Origin: Progne subis subis
Lineage: Eukaryota; Chordata; Aves; Passeriformes; Hirundinidae
DNA length: 64,000 nucleotides
Direction: 5' to 3'
Assembly: GCA_022316685.1 (NCBI GenBank)
Contig: JAKJHU010000054.1
Coordinates: 2,082,501 to 2,146,500, forward strand
Of the stretch, positions 50,440 through 62,400 are shown piece by piece. The translations under genes and the position numbers were made by a program. The notes under the pieces were generated by a model. It saw only the letters and a program-made list of their open reading frames with translations. It did not search any database and was not told the DNA's origin. How positions within the stretch are numbered: the stretch's first letter is position 1; every line of letters begins with the position of its first letter.

Positions 50440-53400
50440 CTGCAGAAATAACAGAGGGAGAGGAACAGGCATTCAGGAGGAGCTCCGTTTCCCTGTTTAC
50501 CCTAAAATGAGTGCATTGGATCTGCCAGCTCCAGTGCTGGAAGCAGGGAGGCCCTCATGGTGTGCTCAGCTGTGCTGCAGAGAGGCTGAGTAGTTAATCC
50601 AGGCCTCCAAGATCCTTTAAACCTTTGGTGTCCCCTTTTGAGCTGGACAATTAATGTGCCTTGTGATCCTGGTTCGTGTGAAGCAAAAGGGCAGAGTGTT
50701 GTAGTGAGAGCAGGATGAAAAGGAGGCAGAGCTCCAGGGTTTTATCCCTGCCTCTGCTGTGAGCCTTTGAAGGAGTCACTTGATTTATCTGGGCCTGATT
50801 CTTCTCTAACAGCATTTTCAAAATCGGCACTTTTGGAAAGAGACATAGATATAAGTGTGCTGCACGGAAATCACTGAATGCCTGTGTGATCTGATGGTGA
50901 ATTACACTCCCCTGAAAGGCACCAGAACAAACTCTTCCTATAGGTTTTGTGCGTAATTTCTTGTGCTTGCTAAAACTGGTTATGTAGTGCAGCCTTTTCT
51001 GTGAAGAACATGACAAGCAGTGGTGGTTAAATTTTTTTTATAATGGAGAAGTGTCTTTCCCTTGCAAAAACATTTTTAAGAACACAGCTGTAATTTCTCT
51101 CTGCCCCCCATATATCCCTGAAACACTTCTCAAAAGGAAAAAAGAAAACCCTTCCCAGGAAAACAGTAATAAAATAATAAATTAATAATAAAATACTGCT
51201 TTAAAAATAATAATTTAAAATAAAATAAATATAAAAAAATAAAAATAATAAGATTAGAATAAAATAGAATAAAAATAGAATAAAAGTAGAGTAAAAATAG
51301 AATGAAAATTAAAAACTGTTTTTAAAATCCTTTAGCCAGTCTAAGTTTTGTGGTTCCAAACCCATTTGTGCTCATTCACCATACCCATCTCTCTCTCTGG
51401 GGAGATTATGGCTAAGCTGACGTGTAAAATCCCCTGTGACTAAAGCTGGTAGCACCCTGTGCAAAGAGCTCAGCCCTTCACTCACCCACGTAGGCGAGAT
51501 TACGCTCGGTGTTTTCAGGCTCCAGGTAGTTGAGAACGCCATTCCTGGCTCTGGCAAGCAAATACATCTCCTGCAGGAACGCTGCCTTCTCCCCATACAC
51601 GGTGTTGGGACGGATGACGCAGGTTCTGAGCGTTCCACCATTGCTCAGCTGTAACAGCAGGGAGGGAACGTCAGGGGATGGATCCAGTTTAGGTGGATCC
51701 AGAGATGGAACCTTCCACAGTGACACTGGGTTTCCCAGACAAACCCAAACCCTGGGAATATTGGCCTAGAGGAGGTGACATCTGCAGAGCTGCTCTGCAT
51801 GCTGGGCACCTGCTTTGGGTCCCTAAAAACACAAGGAGGTGCCCAGTTTGATTTATTTGGTTTTTTTCCACAGCTCACCTGTGGTGCTCCTTGAGAGGTG
51901 GAGAGCGCTGGTGGCATGAACCCTTCTGCAGCTGTGGTGTGTAAAGGAGGATTTGCAACAACCAAAACCAGGTACCAATTGCATCAATACAAAACAATAT
52001 CTGTATTGATCAAGCCAGCCCAACTGGCTGGCCTCAGACTGGGACTGGGGGAGAGATGCTCCAGGCAGTGGTTTAGAGCACAAGTCTCATTTTCACATTC
52101 TCCTTCACTGTCTAGAAGAACTCATATGCCTGCTGACTGCACTGCCAATCTAAAACACTGAATAGCTACCTTGGGTAGGGGGCTGGCTCTGGGTACACCG
52201 ATATTTTTAATTCTTAAGCCACTCTGGAAAGCCTGGAAATTACACTTTTTTTCGGTATGGACTAGGTGAGCCCAGTTCCTTCAGCCCTAATTTAGCAGAG
52301 CCCATCCCAAGGTCACACTCCTGCTGGAGCTGAAGCACAGGCTCCAAGGGGAACACCCTTTGATCCTGGGAGAGTCTGGCAGCTTCCTGCTGATGTGGGA
52401 ATATCAGGCTTTGGGAGGCTTGGGACACTGTGGTTTATGCGTCAAATCCAGGCAGAGGTTGGACACACACTTAGACAGGAGCTGAGGGGTCGTTCCAGCC
52501 ATCTCCCCCTGTCCTGTGCTGTAATTCCAGGGGTACCACCACAGGATTTTGTACCTTTTTTCCGTTGGCTTCCAGCACAATTTTCTCCGCCGCGGCTTTT
52601 GTCTTCCCGTAGGGCAGCTCCACTTCCCCGCTGTACTGCGTGTCCTCATTCCCTCTGGAGCGGATTGTGGGAGACAGAGTGACCCTGGAGCAGAGCACAG
52701 GGCTCGGGGACATCTGTCCCAGCCTGGTTTGCTCTGCATTCCCTGCTCCCCAGGGATTTCTGCTGCCTGGGAGCTGTGGGAGTCTGAGATCCTCGCTGCA
52801 CCTTGGATAAAGCCTCCAGGAACACCAGGGGCTTCGGGGTGTTCACAGGCAGGTTTGCAGTGGTTTCTCAGGGCTGGATTTAGTTTTGGCTAATGGCATG
52901 ATTGAAATAACATTCCATCAGGCAAATTAGGAGGCAGCGGAGTTACGCTTTTAAGCAGCTCACAGAAGGCGAGCAAGGTAGAAAGAGCACAATAAGATGG
53001 AGGGCAGGAAAATGAGAGCAATTCTAGCTCATTTTTTTCATTAGAGGCAGAGAAAAGCCTCTCATGAGCCATAAACTAAAAGGAGAAACTGCTACTTAAT
53101 TTTCTCACAGAGTTGATTAAAGTTGGGAGGCATTTGCTGGGGCTGTGGTGGAGCTGCTGGAGATCTCCTGGAAGCGTTGCAATCAGCAGGGCTGTGCTGG
53201 GATTGCTCCTTCCTCTCCCCTCACAAATTACCCTCGAGGGAAAGGAGAAGCAGAGGACCCAAGGACAAGCAGGGAACACTGGGTGGTGACAGTGGATGAC
53301 AACCTGCTCCTGGGTGCCATGGGGAAAGCCTGTGGGATTTCACATGGAGCCGGCCTCACGGGGCCTGGAATGATTCCAGGGAGAAAGCAGAAAGCAGCAT

Positions 53401-56400
53401 AGGCTGTCAGCGTTTTGTCCCAGTGGTTTTAGATCAGCCTGAGGCCATCATGGGGTTTGATTAAACATCTCCAGTGGGCTCTGGAGGGAAGGAACCTGGC
53501 TTGCAGCATTGGGAAGGAGCATCCACTTGCTCCCATGCTCCCCTGGGTAGCACAGATCAGCTCCCTCTCCCCCTCCATGTGCTGCTGGAGATGTTCTTCC
53601 CATTTTTAAATTAATTTACTCTGTATTTTGCCATCCAAGAGAAATCCACCCTAGCAAACCAGGATCTGCCAGGCATGGGTTACCCCATGGAAGGGCAAAG
53701 AGGAATCCTCACCCTCCTGTGGTTTGGGGTACATCTCCTGGAAGGGTTCAGCGCCCTGTGAGGACTTCACACAGCAAATCTGCAGCAGAGGTGTTTTTTG
53801 TCAAACACTGGGCCTTGGGAGAGCCAGCTCTGACTCAGGCTCCCTGTTTGACCTTGGGCAAGTTGTTTTCTCTTTCCTATGCTCAGATCTGCCTGTGTAA
53901 AACGTGGCTGATGCTGCTGCCTGGCTCTTGCCTGTTCAGCAGTCTGGCATGTTGTGTGTCAGATATCCCAGCTGAGATCAGGCTCTCCTTGTGCTACAGC
54001 AACAGAAATAAATTAGGAGCATCAGAAATGCAGACTCCTCATACACCCTGGGATTCTATCACAAAAGCCTCCTCCCCTCCCCTTGTTTACAGGGCATGAA
54101 CAAGAGACAAACCAAAAAACAAGCAAGACAAAAGATTGATTGTGCAAGGTTTGTTGAGAGCCCTGGAGAGGCCCAAGACAATTAGTGGGGGGTTATCTAG
54201 AAGTTCTAGATTTAATTGCTTTCTATCTTTTTGTTAATATTTTTTTTTTTTTTCCCTTGCAAAGCTTTTAAAAAGCAGCAGCTCCACAAAGGGACAAACC
54301 TGCCTGCTGTTCCTGGGCTCTGCTGTGTGTGCCTTCCCCCACCCCTCTGAAGCTTGGTAGTAACAAAGAGCTCAGCATAATGCTCTTGCTTTTCAAAACG
54401 ATCCCAGATAAGTGAACGCTAATCAGACTGGAGCAGCATTGTCAGAAGGTATCTCAGCAGTGCCTGTCTCCCAGGGATTGAGACTGACAGAGGCATTTTC
54501 TATTATTGTGGGATGCTGAGGTGTGAGCATTATCCCTGTGCCCATCACCCTGGCCAGAGACTCCTCCTGCTTTGTCCGTGCCAATTCCCCAGCACCTAAA
54601 AGGGAGTTAAATGATGGAGAAGGGGGACAGAGGAAAAGGCAGGCAGGATCATGGACTGTGAGGGAGAGGGCAGAACAGATGGGGTGGGGATGGGGAGATG
54701 AGGAGAGGGGAAGGAGAAAGGCATCACCTGTGCTTTCAGTCTGGAAAACAGAGCCATCTTATGCTGCTCCCAGTCACCCCTGGGCTCCCTGTTGAGACAG
54801 GTGGGGTAAATTTTGGCGGGGACGGGCTGATACTTCTCCCATTATCTAATTCCCTTCGTTTAAAATCTAAAATAATTGGAAAATGAAGAGTCCTCTCTAC
54901 GGCTTTCCTCTCAGCATAATGGGGGAATCTGAATGTGTTCTGCAAAATGAGTGAAAAGCCCCAGGTGTGGTTTTGTTTGTGTTTGTGGTGGGAAGGGCTG
55001 TTCATAGCTCCATGAGCATCAGCCTGGGTGGGTTTTGTTTGCCCCTGCTGGTGCCACCATTACAAGACAAAAGGCTGTGATCAGTTGTGATCTGGGGCTG
55101 GTTTTTTAAGACATTTGTTCACGTCTCTCTCTTAAGTCACAGCACTAAAGAACTGACGAGGATGTGCCTGTATCTACATGAATTCTTAGGAATTATTTGT
55201 ATTTGCTAGTGACCAAATTCCATAGCTTTGCAGTGACACAGTCTCCAGTGCTTGTGGTCCCAAGTGGATTGGGTTGTTCTCATGGATTTTTTTCATAAGC
55301 CAGACATTTATTCTACAGATCTGAGTGCTTAGAGGCTTTTCCAAACAACAGGCTTATGCCTTGACTTACTTGTGAGCATGAAATTTAGGCTTGTAGGTAA
55401 TTTTAAGTTATGTCTTTTTTTAGCTGGGCTCAAATTTCTTGAGCCAAGTGACTGAAGGCAGCTGTGTCCAGCCTGTGGAGACACCACTTGACTTGGAGCC
55501 AGCTCCCCTGGCACACAAATTTCCAGGGGCTGAGCAGTTTGTGTGGCTACAACCAGGCTTGAAATCAGCAAGGAACCTTCCAATAGTACACATCAGACTG
55601 ATCTCAAATTTAACCTAAAACTTCAGCCCCTGGTTTTCAGAAATGTCAGCCCTGCTCTGTCACCTGCTCTGCAGGTGCTGTTGCCCCAGGAATACAAAAG
55701 GTGTCCTGATGCTGAGCCCTGAGCAGGGGTGTCAGCTGATTGTCAAAGTCACTTCTGGAGATCAAAGCAGAAAAAACCCCTCAAAACTGTTATTTTGACC
55801 ACTGTCTTTGTATTGATCCAAATGCCACCTTTGCCACAGGGGGTTTTCTAAAGCTCTGCTGCTGCTTCTGGGTCTGTGGGTCAAACTCATGGGAGCCACA
55901 AACAGAAGGGATGAGCTTAATGCGCTGAAGAGGTGACATCCAGCAGCCCAGCAGAGAGCCCTCGTGAGCATTGTTGCCAGCAAGAAGGATTTTGAGAGAT
56001 AGCAGGGTACAGTTTACAGGTCAGAAGCAGGTAACAAAGGCAGGCTCACACCCGTGCATCTGTCCCCTAAGACTTCGCAGCAAATTGCTTTTTTCTGGGA
56101 TAATGCTACAGGAGACCTGCCCACATTTGATAACAGGAGCTGGGCACAGGCTTGCCAGCAGTTCCCTGTGGAGCTGGGAGGAGGAGGGGCAGTGTGGGGG
56201 TACCAGTGGGGCACCACCTGCCCTTTGGGTTGACTCATTGGGAGGGAGAGCAAAAACTGACCCAACAGCAGGATGTAATTTGCCCATATCCCAAACTTTG
56301 AGCACCTGAAACCTTATCTGAAAGTGATTTTAGGGCTCAGAGGAGCAGGGCTGTAGATCCAGGGACAGCTGGGACACACAGCTGTCACTTTGGGCTGTCA

Positions 56401-59400
56401 CTGGCCAGGCCTAGGCTGAGAACGGCCTTGGTTCCTAAATGGGCAGAACAGCAAGGAAGGGCTTTCAAGAAAGAGAAGAGGAGCAGACAGGAAAGGGAAC
56501 ACAAATCTTCTCCTTGGTAGCCACAGCTGAAATCTCCCTCTGGCTGCAGTTCCTTTGCTGTTTGACTGGACAAACAGGGCAGTGGAGAAGATTTGCTGAG
56601 CCTCACCTGAGCAGGGGCTCACAGGAGGTGTTGGGCCCCACGGCAGCGATGGAGCTGGTGTACAGCAGGTAGGGGATGCTCAGGACACAGCAGGCCCTTA
56701 ACACATTTTCAGTGCCTGTGGGGCAGGATGGGAAGGACAAACATCAACCACCTTGCCTTGCTTCCTGCTGTGCAAATCCAAAGAGATTCCCAGGCTTTTT
56801 CTGACTTGGAACTAATCCATCTTTTTTTTATGGCTGAAAATATGTAAAGGTCAGGGCTGCATTTCCTCAGGAGGGGATGGTTGATAACATCAGTAGCAGT
56901 CACATCCATAGTTCTGATGTGGCTGAACCTCCATGGCCATTGGCAACTGACTTAACTTGGGATTTAGAGCTTCTAACAAAGGGAAGACGAGGGCTTGGCA
57001 GAGCAAAACTCCGTCTTTTTTCACTTGTGAGCCGATTGTTGGTAAACTGCAGCCTTGTGGCAAAGGATTCAGGGTTTTAGTTGCATGTGCTACTCTGTAG
57101 AAGCTCTGCAAGGTGCTACAGAGTGAAATCACTCCATCAGACTCCTGATAGCTGCAGAACTTTAAATAAAATAGTGAGGGCAGCTTACAAGTCCACCTGA
57201 AACCCAGACAAATCCCAAACATGGTTTGCTTTAAGGAAGGTTGTTCTGGCTGAAGCAGTTGGTCAGTGTGTGTGATTTGGTGTGGCTGTTTTGGAGTATT
57301 TTGGTGGGTATAAATGATTTATGACCCTTGCAGGGTGGTTTTTGCATTCATTGTGGGTTTGATCCAAGCTGAACCTGTGAGAACCTCAATGACAAGGACT
57401 GAGGGCTGCAGATCTGATAAGGCAGATGTGAAAGGAAGTAGCTCCTGGGGTGGCTTCCAGAAACCTGCACACTCTGTTCCTGCCCCAGCAGGCTCTGCCC
57501 TGAGCTGTCTGCAGATCCTATGTGGGAGGGCCTGTGATTTCTCTTCTCTTTGCTGTTAAGGGCATAATCTGAAATTACCAAGGAAATCCTGAGTTTAGGA
57601 TCATTTCAGGGCACACGAATCCATCTGAAATCCCGGTGGAAGAGAATCAATGTGCTTCTTTATGAGCCTATCACAATATGTAAAGTTAACTGAGAACCCC
57701 TGGTGAGAAACATCACTGGAAACAGCTGAGTTAAAATCCATTCAGCTCAACAAAAAGCAGATTAAAAACTCTTTAAGTGACTAGATGGAAAAAATAATTT
57801 TTGTAGAAGAGAGCTCTTCAGTCAACAAGGCTGTAACAGGATTCAGCAGCCAGTGGTTGAAACAGAGGAGGGAATCAAAGCAAAAGAAGTAAAATATGGC
57901 CAGAAATTATAATTAACCATAGCCACACCACCACTGCTCAGCATTGTTATGGCTTGATGAAAGCCATGACAGATAGCCCATTAACTTGCACCCTTAATTC
58001 GAGGCAACAAGCCTTTTGAAAAGGAATGGTCCAATTTCGCCACTAATCGTTGGGCTCAGGGCAGTAATTGGGTGAATTTCTGTGGCCTGAGCTGCACAGA
58101 GGAGCCAGCTAGAGGATTATATACTTGACCTCTCCTGACCCTACTTTCTTCCACGAAGCCTACAGCAGGTATCAAATACCATTTTTATACTTTCACCTGC
58201 CATGATTTTAATGGAGAACCTCAGACTAATCTCTCGGTTCAGGATTTTGAGGAGCCCTAGTGAGAGCAGCAGCCCCACTTTGGGGAGTTCCATATGGAGC
58301 CATCCAAGGGGAGGCAGAAATGCAGGACAGGCTCCTGTTAAGCCATCCCAGACCATGCTCCTCAAAGAGTCCCTCGGTGACACTGGGAAATCCTTGCGTG
58401 CGTGGTTTTCTGGGAATGTCACCGACATCTGCAAGAGGTTTGGTTTGCTGAGGAGGAGACTTGCCCAGTGTTCAGTGCTCTCTGTAAATCCTCCCTGTGC
58501 TGAAGCACAGAGCTCACAGCAACAGTGAAGGGGAAGAGCTCACAAAGCCACTAAAAAGCAGCAGGAACCCTCGGGCTCTGAATATTCTCAGAACACGGAG
58601 AGCACAATACAGGCTCTTAAAAGCATTGAGTTTTGAAAACAGCTACAGCAGTGAAAAGAAGGCTGGAATTTAAATGTTACCCTTGAATGTCTCAGCAAAC
58701 AGTCAAAGCCCTAAGCAGTAATTGAGTTGGAGATGTATATATATTAAAAAAAAAATAAAACTCCTTCCTTTTGGTTAACGACTATTTTAGTAGCTAACAG
58801 CCTGAGGTACCACTGGAATTGCTGCTGTAATAGGGATTTCATTATTTTTATAGCCTGTGCTTATTTCCTAGATTTATGAACAAATTTTCTCTCAGCAGAT
58901 CTTGCACCAAACATGAAATTGGCTCGTGGTGGTAGGAGGACAGGGTTGTGGAGCTCTCAGTTATACGTGGCCTGTCGATACATGATAGCTGGGAACTCTG
59001 ACTAATTAAACTGGCATCACTCTGCTAATTAAAACAGCATCACTCCCTTCTGGTGGGTGCAGTTCAACGGGTACAGCCTTGTGCTGGGATACACAGGGGA
59101 AAATCCCTTTGAGAGCTAGGAGCTATCTAAACAGGGTTTAATTTTAATTATTGTCCTTGTCACTCACAAAACGGTTTCTTACCACCGCAGGTGCGTCCTG
59201 AAGCACCTCAGTGCCGTCAGGGGAAGTTCTGCCCTGGGCCAGAACAGCTGTGCCAAAGCTGAGCCCAGATTTGATGAGCAGTGGGGAGGAGCACCCTGAG
59301 CAAGGACAGAGGGACAAAGGGAGAAATTTCCCCGCTGGAAAGATCCCAGGCACCTTTCCCACGCCAGGGTGTGTGGGATCCAGGGAAAAGGGAGCGCTGA

Positions 59401-62400
59401 ACGCGGAGGGATGCATCTGCTGGAGCCCCCGAGGTGTGTGTGAGGGCAGGGCAGTGTTGAGGGCCCTGTTCCAGGCTCACCCCCGACGTTGACTGCTCTC
59501 ATGTCCCCGAAGGGCAGCGTGCCCCTGTAGTCCACCACAGCAGCTGTGTGCAGCACCACGTGCGCGCCCCGCATGGCAGCCAGGAGCGCGCCGGCATCGC
59601 GGATGTCTCCTCTCATCACTGTCACACGGGTGGTCGCTGCAGGAAAATGATACAGAGGTGCAAGGGGGAAAGGAAAAAAGAGTACAAATCAGCAGTCCTC
59701 ACCTTCCTGCAAAGCATGGGATGTCCCCCCTGCAGGGCAAGGTGAAGCTCTCTCTGATAGCAGCTGCGCCGTTTGAATCCAGCACACTGGGGCAAAATTC
59801 CTTTTTTTTAATTGAACTCCGAGAAGCCAGGTTTGCATCTGGTTTTAATTCAACACGGTGCTCTGCATCCAGCATCGCTGTGTGTGTCACTGCAAATCCC
59901 CAGCCTGCACCCAAGGGTTGCCCTGGGAGCTGGACACCCCTGGCCCTGTGGATCAGGGAAGCTGTGCTGGACCCTTTCCTGCAGGCAGAACATTTTAGGG
60001 CTTGCTGGGAATAACACCCAGAGATTTCAAGAGACATCGCACAGAGCTTTGTTCAAATTGCAAACACTGTAGATTAAGAAGGAAAATAATGTGATGGGTT
60101 AAAAAAGGTTCATAAGAAATTCCATAGAGCCACTCAGAATTTTCCCCCTATTCCCTTTTACCTCCTCCTTCTTCCTCAGAGTAGCTGTTCCACCCATAGC
60201 TACTCTTGGCATTTCCTATTCATTTGCTCGCTTTGAGAAAGTGCTGTAACATTGAAGTAGGACTTTTCCCTTTTTCCTTTCCCGTAGCTGGGAATAGACC
60301 AGGTAGAAGCTGGGGTGAGGAGCCCGTGCACCTCAGGCAGGGGGCTGCTTTGGGAAGGAGATGTCTGGAAAGCCCCACACATCCCGGGGTCAGGGTAGGA
60401 ATTTCTGGAGGATCACACAAACTGGGGAAGAGTCTGTGCCTCCAAGTGTGATGATGTGGAAACCCTCAGGGAAGAACCTACAGGACAAGGTGGGAAGAGG
60501 ATTATTCCTCATGGTCCAAAAGGAGGGACGGAATCCAAGCCATCAGATGGATCTCTGAGCAGCCTAGGATGGAGGAGGAGACAGAAATTCTACCAAAGGG
60601 TCAGGCTGCTTTCTTAATTAACATAGCCAACAGTCAGTGGACTCACTCTGAGGAGTTCTAATATTAAATTAATTAACATTGGGTATTAATATTAAATTAA
60701 TTTAGTAGTAAAGCATAGAGGTGATTCAGTGAGAATAGAAGGTGAGAAGCAAGGAGCTGTCCATGTAGCAGAGGTAAAACCCTCACCTGGAGGGGCAGAG
60801 TGCAGAGGAGGATGCTCCTGCTGGGAGGTGGAGCATGGTGCCTGCAGACCCTTGGGAGGGGGAATTTCTACTGCTACTCTGTGGTTTAGGAAAGCCTGGA
60901 ACCTATCAGACCGAGGAGTTAAATAGTGTTTTTCACAGCACCTGTGTTAAGGCAGCTGGTGTAAACAGCCATGAGGAATTTTCAAATTGACAAGGGCTGA
61001 TGAGCTCTTCCCAGAGTTCCTAAAGAGTCGAGGGGTGTAACCACAGCTTCAGTGTGTTATCAGCTGCTTTGGAGAACTTCTGAAGGGACTGGGAGAGCTC
61101 AGCAGAGCAATTGAAACACCCGTGCTTAGAAGGGAGATAAAGGAGAGGCAGGAAATCACAGAACATTTTGGTTTCAACCCCAGGAAATCCAGGAGCACTG
61201 CGCTCAAACCACACGTGTCTGTGAGCACCTGTGGGGTGATGGGGAGAATGGGAGCAGCTGACATGGATTTGTCAAGAACAAATCAAGCCAGATAAACCTC
61301 CTTTGTTCTTATGACAAGGTAACAGGCTGGAGGGATATTGTGGGACAGGTTGATGTCATCTATCTTGATTTTGGAAGGGCTTTGGAAACTCAGCCTCGTT
61401 CTCACAAGGAGTCAGTAGAACACGGGCTAAATAAGCCCCATTAAGGAGGGTACAAAAGCTGGTGGAATTACAGTTCCCAGGGAATTGCCAGCTGTGGTAG
61501 GTGGCTGCCCTGGGGCTCTCCAGGGCTTATTGCTGTATGTGAGCCCTTTTGATTGTTTTCATCAAGAATCTGGCAGATTTGTTCATTAAATCAGCAGATA
61601 ACATCAGACTGGGAGGGACTGTGCTGGAGGATTTGATTTTGAGCTGAATGGGACTAACAGAGTCTGGAGGGGGAAAAAAAAAAAAAAAAAGGTGAAATTT
61701 GATAGGAGCAAAGAGAAGTTTTTGGGTTTAGCAGGGAAGAGGCAGCTGATGTTCATGAAGGAATTAAATTGGGCCAGGGCAGCTCAGGAGCTGTTGCTTG
61801 TTGTCAACTGAAAAAGGCACAGTTGCAGTGACAGGTAAAACAGGAGGGTAAATTGCAGGATGGAAGAGACAAATCCATCAGCTTTTTGCAGCCCCAGGAA
61901 GGCCACAGCCCACAGTCCCATGCCCCTCTTGCAGACAGGAACAATGCCAGTGCCCTGCAGTGCTGCATGGAGCAGAGGAGGAGGAAGGAGTGTGTGAGAG
62001 CTCCTTTAGCCTCAAGCTGAAACCAATATGGAGTGGAAGGATGTGGTTTGCAGATCGTGAAGATTGTTGTAAAGGAAAAAAAAAAAAAAAATAATCACAG
62101 TAATCCTGTAATACCTCTTCTACCTGTAAGTTTAGATGGGAAATCAAGGACCCAGACTGTGCCCACTGCCTGCTGGGGCAGAAATAAATGGGCTGCCTGG
62201 GGTGGCCTGGGGACAGAACAAACATCTGAGGGGAGGCTGTGGTGGAGCTGACTCTGCCTTGGGCAGAGGGCTGGGGTTGGGATGGTCCCTCAGGCTGCTT
62301 CTGCCTCAGTTTTCTGTGGTTTGCTGGGGTGTCAGGCCACAGACCTCTCATGGAACATGGATTTTGGCACCTCCCTAATGTTTAAACAGCTTTTTCTTCA

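Larger units (their letters stand above)
50440..51485 (-). other. Intron 5 of the HSD3B-like gene
   Basis: 1046 nt with GT-AG borders. It contains a MIR-like SINE piece (about 50,685-50,815) and an A-rich tandem tract (about 51,164-51,318). The rest shows no feature I can name. Confidence 0.9.

Noticed and set aside
54600..54720. G-quadruplex in purine-rich intron 3 sequence
   Set aside because: Three G4 runs lie close together, but the fourth is separated by a loop longer than the usual limit of seven. It does not meet a strict definition.
59179..59625. 148-codon frame reading through exon 2 into intron 2
   Set aside because: Only the first part is coding. The GTGAGC donor at 59,480 and the phase-matched exon 3 show that the remainder is intron.
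61878..62351. 157-codon minus-strand frame in intron 1
   Set aside because: It crosses a poly(A) run, has no family wording and would break the phase-matched join of exons 1 and 2.
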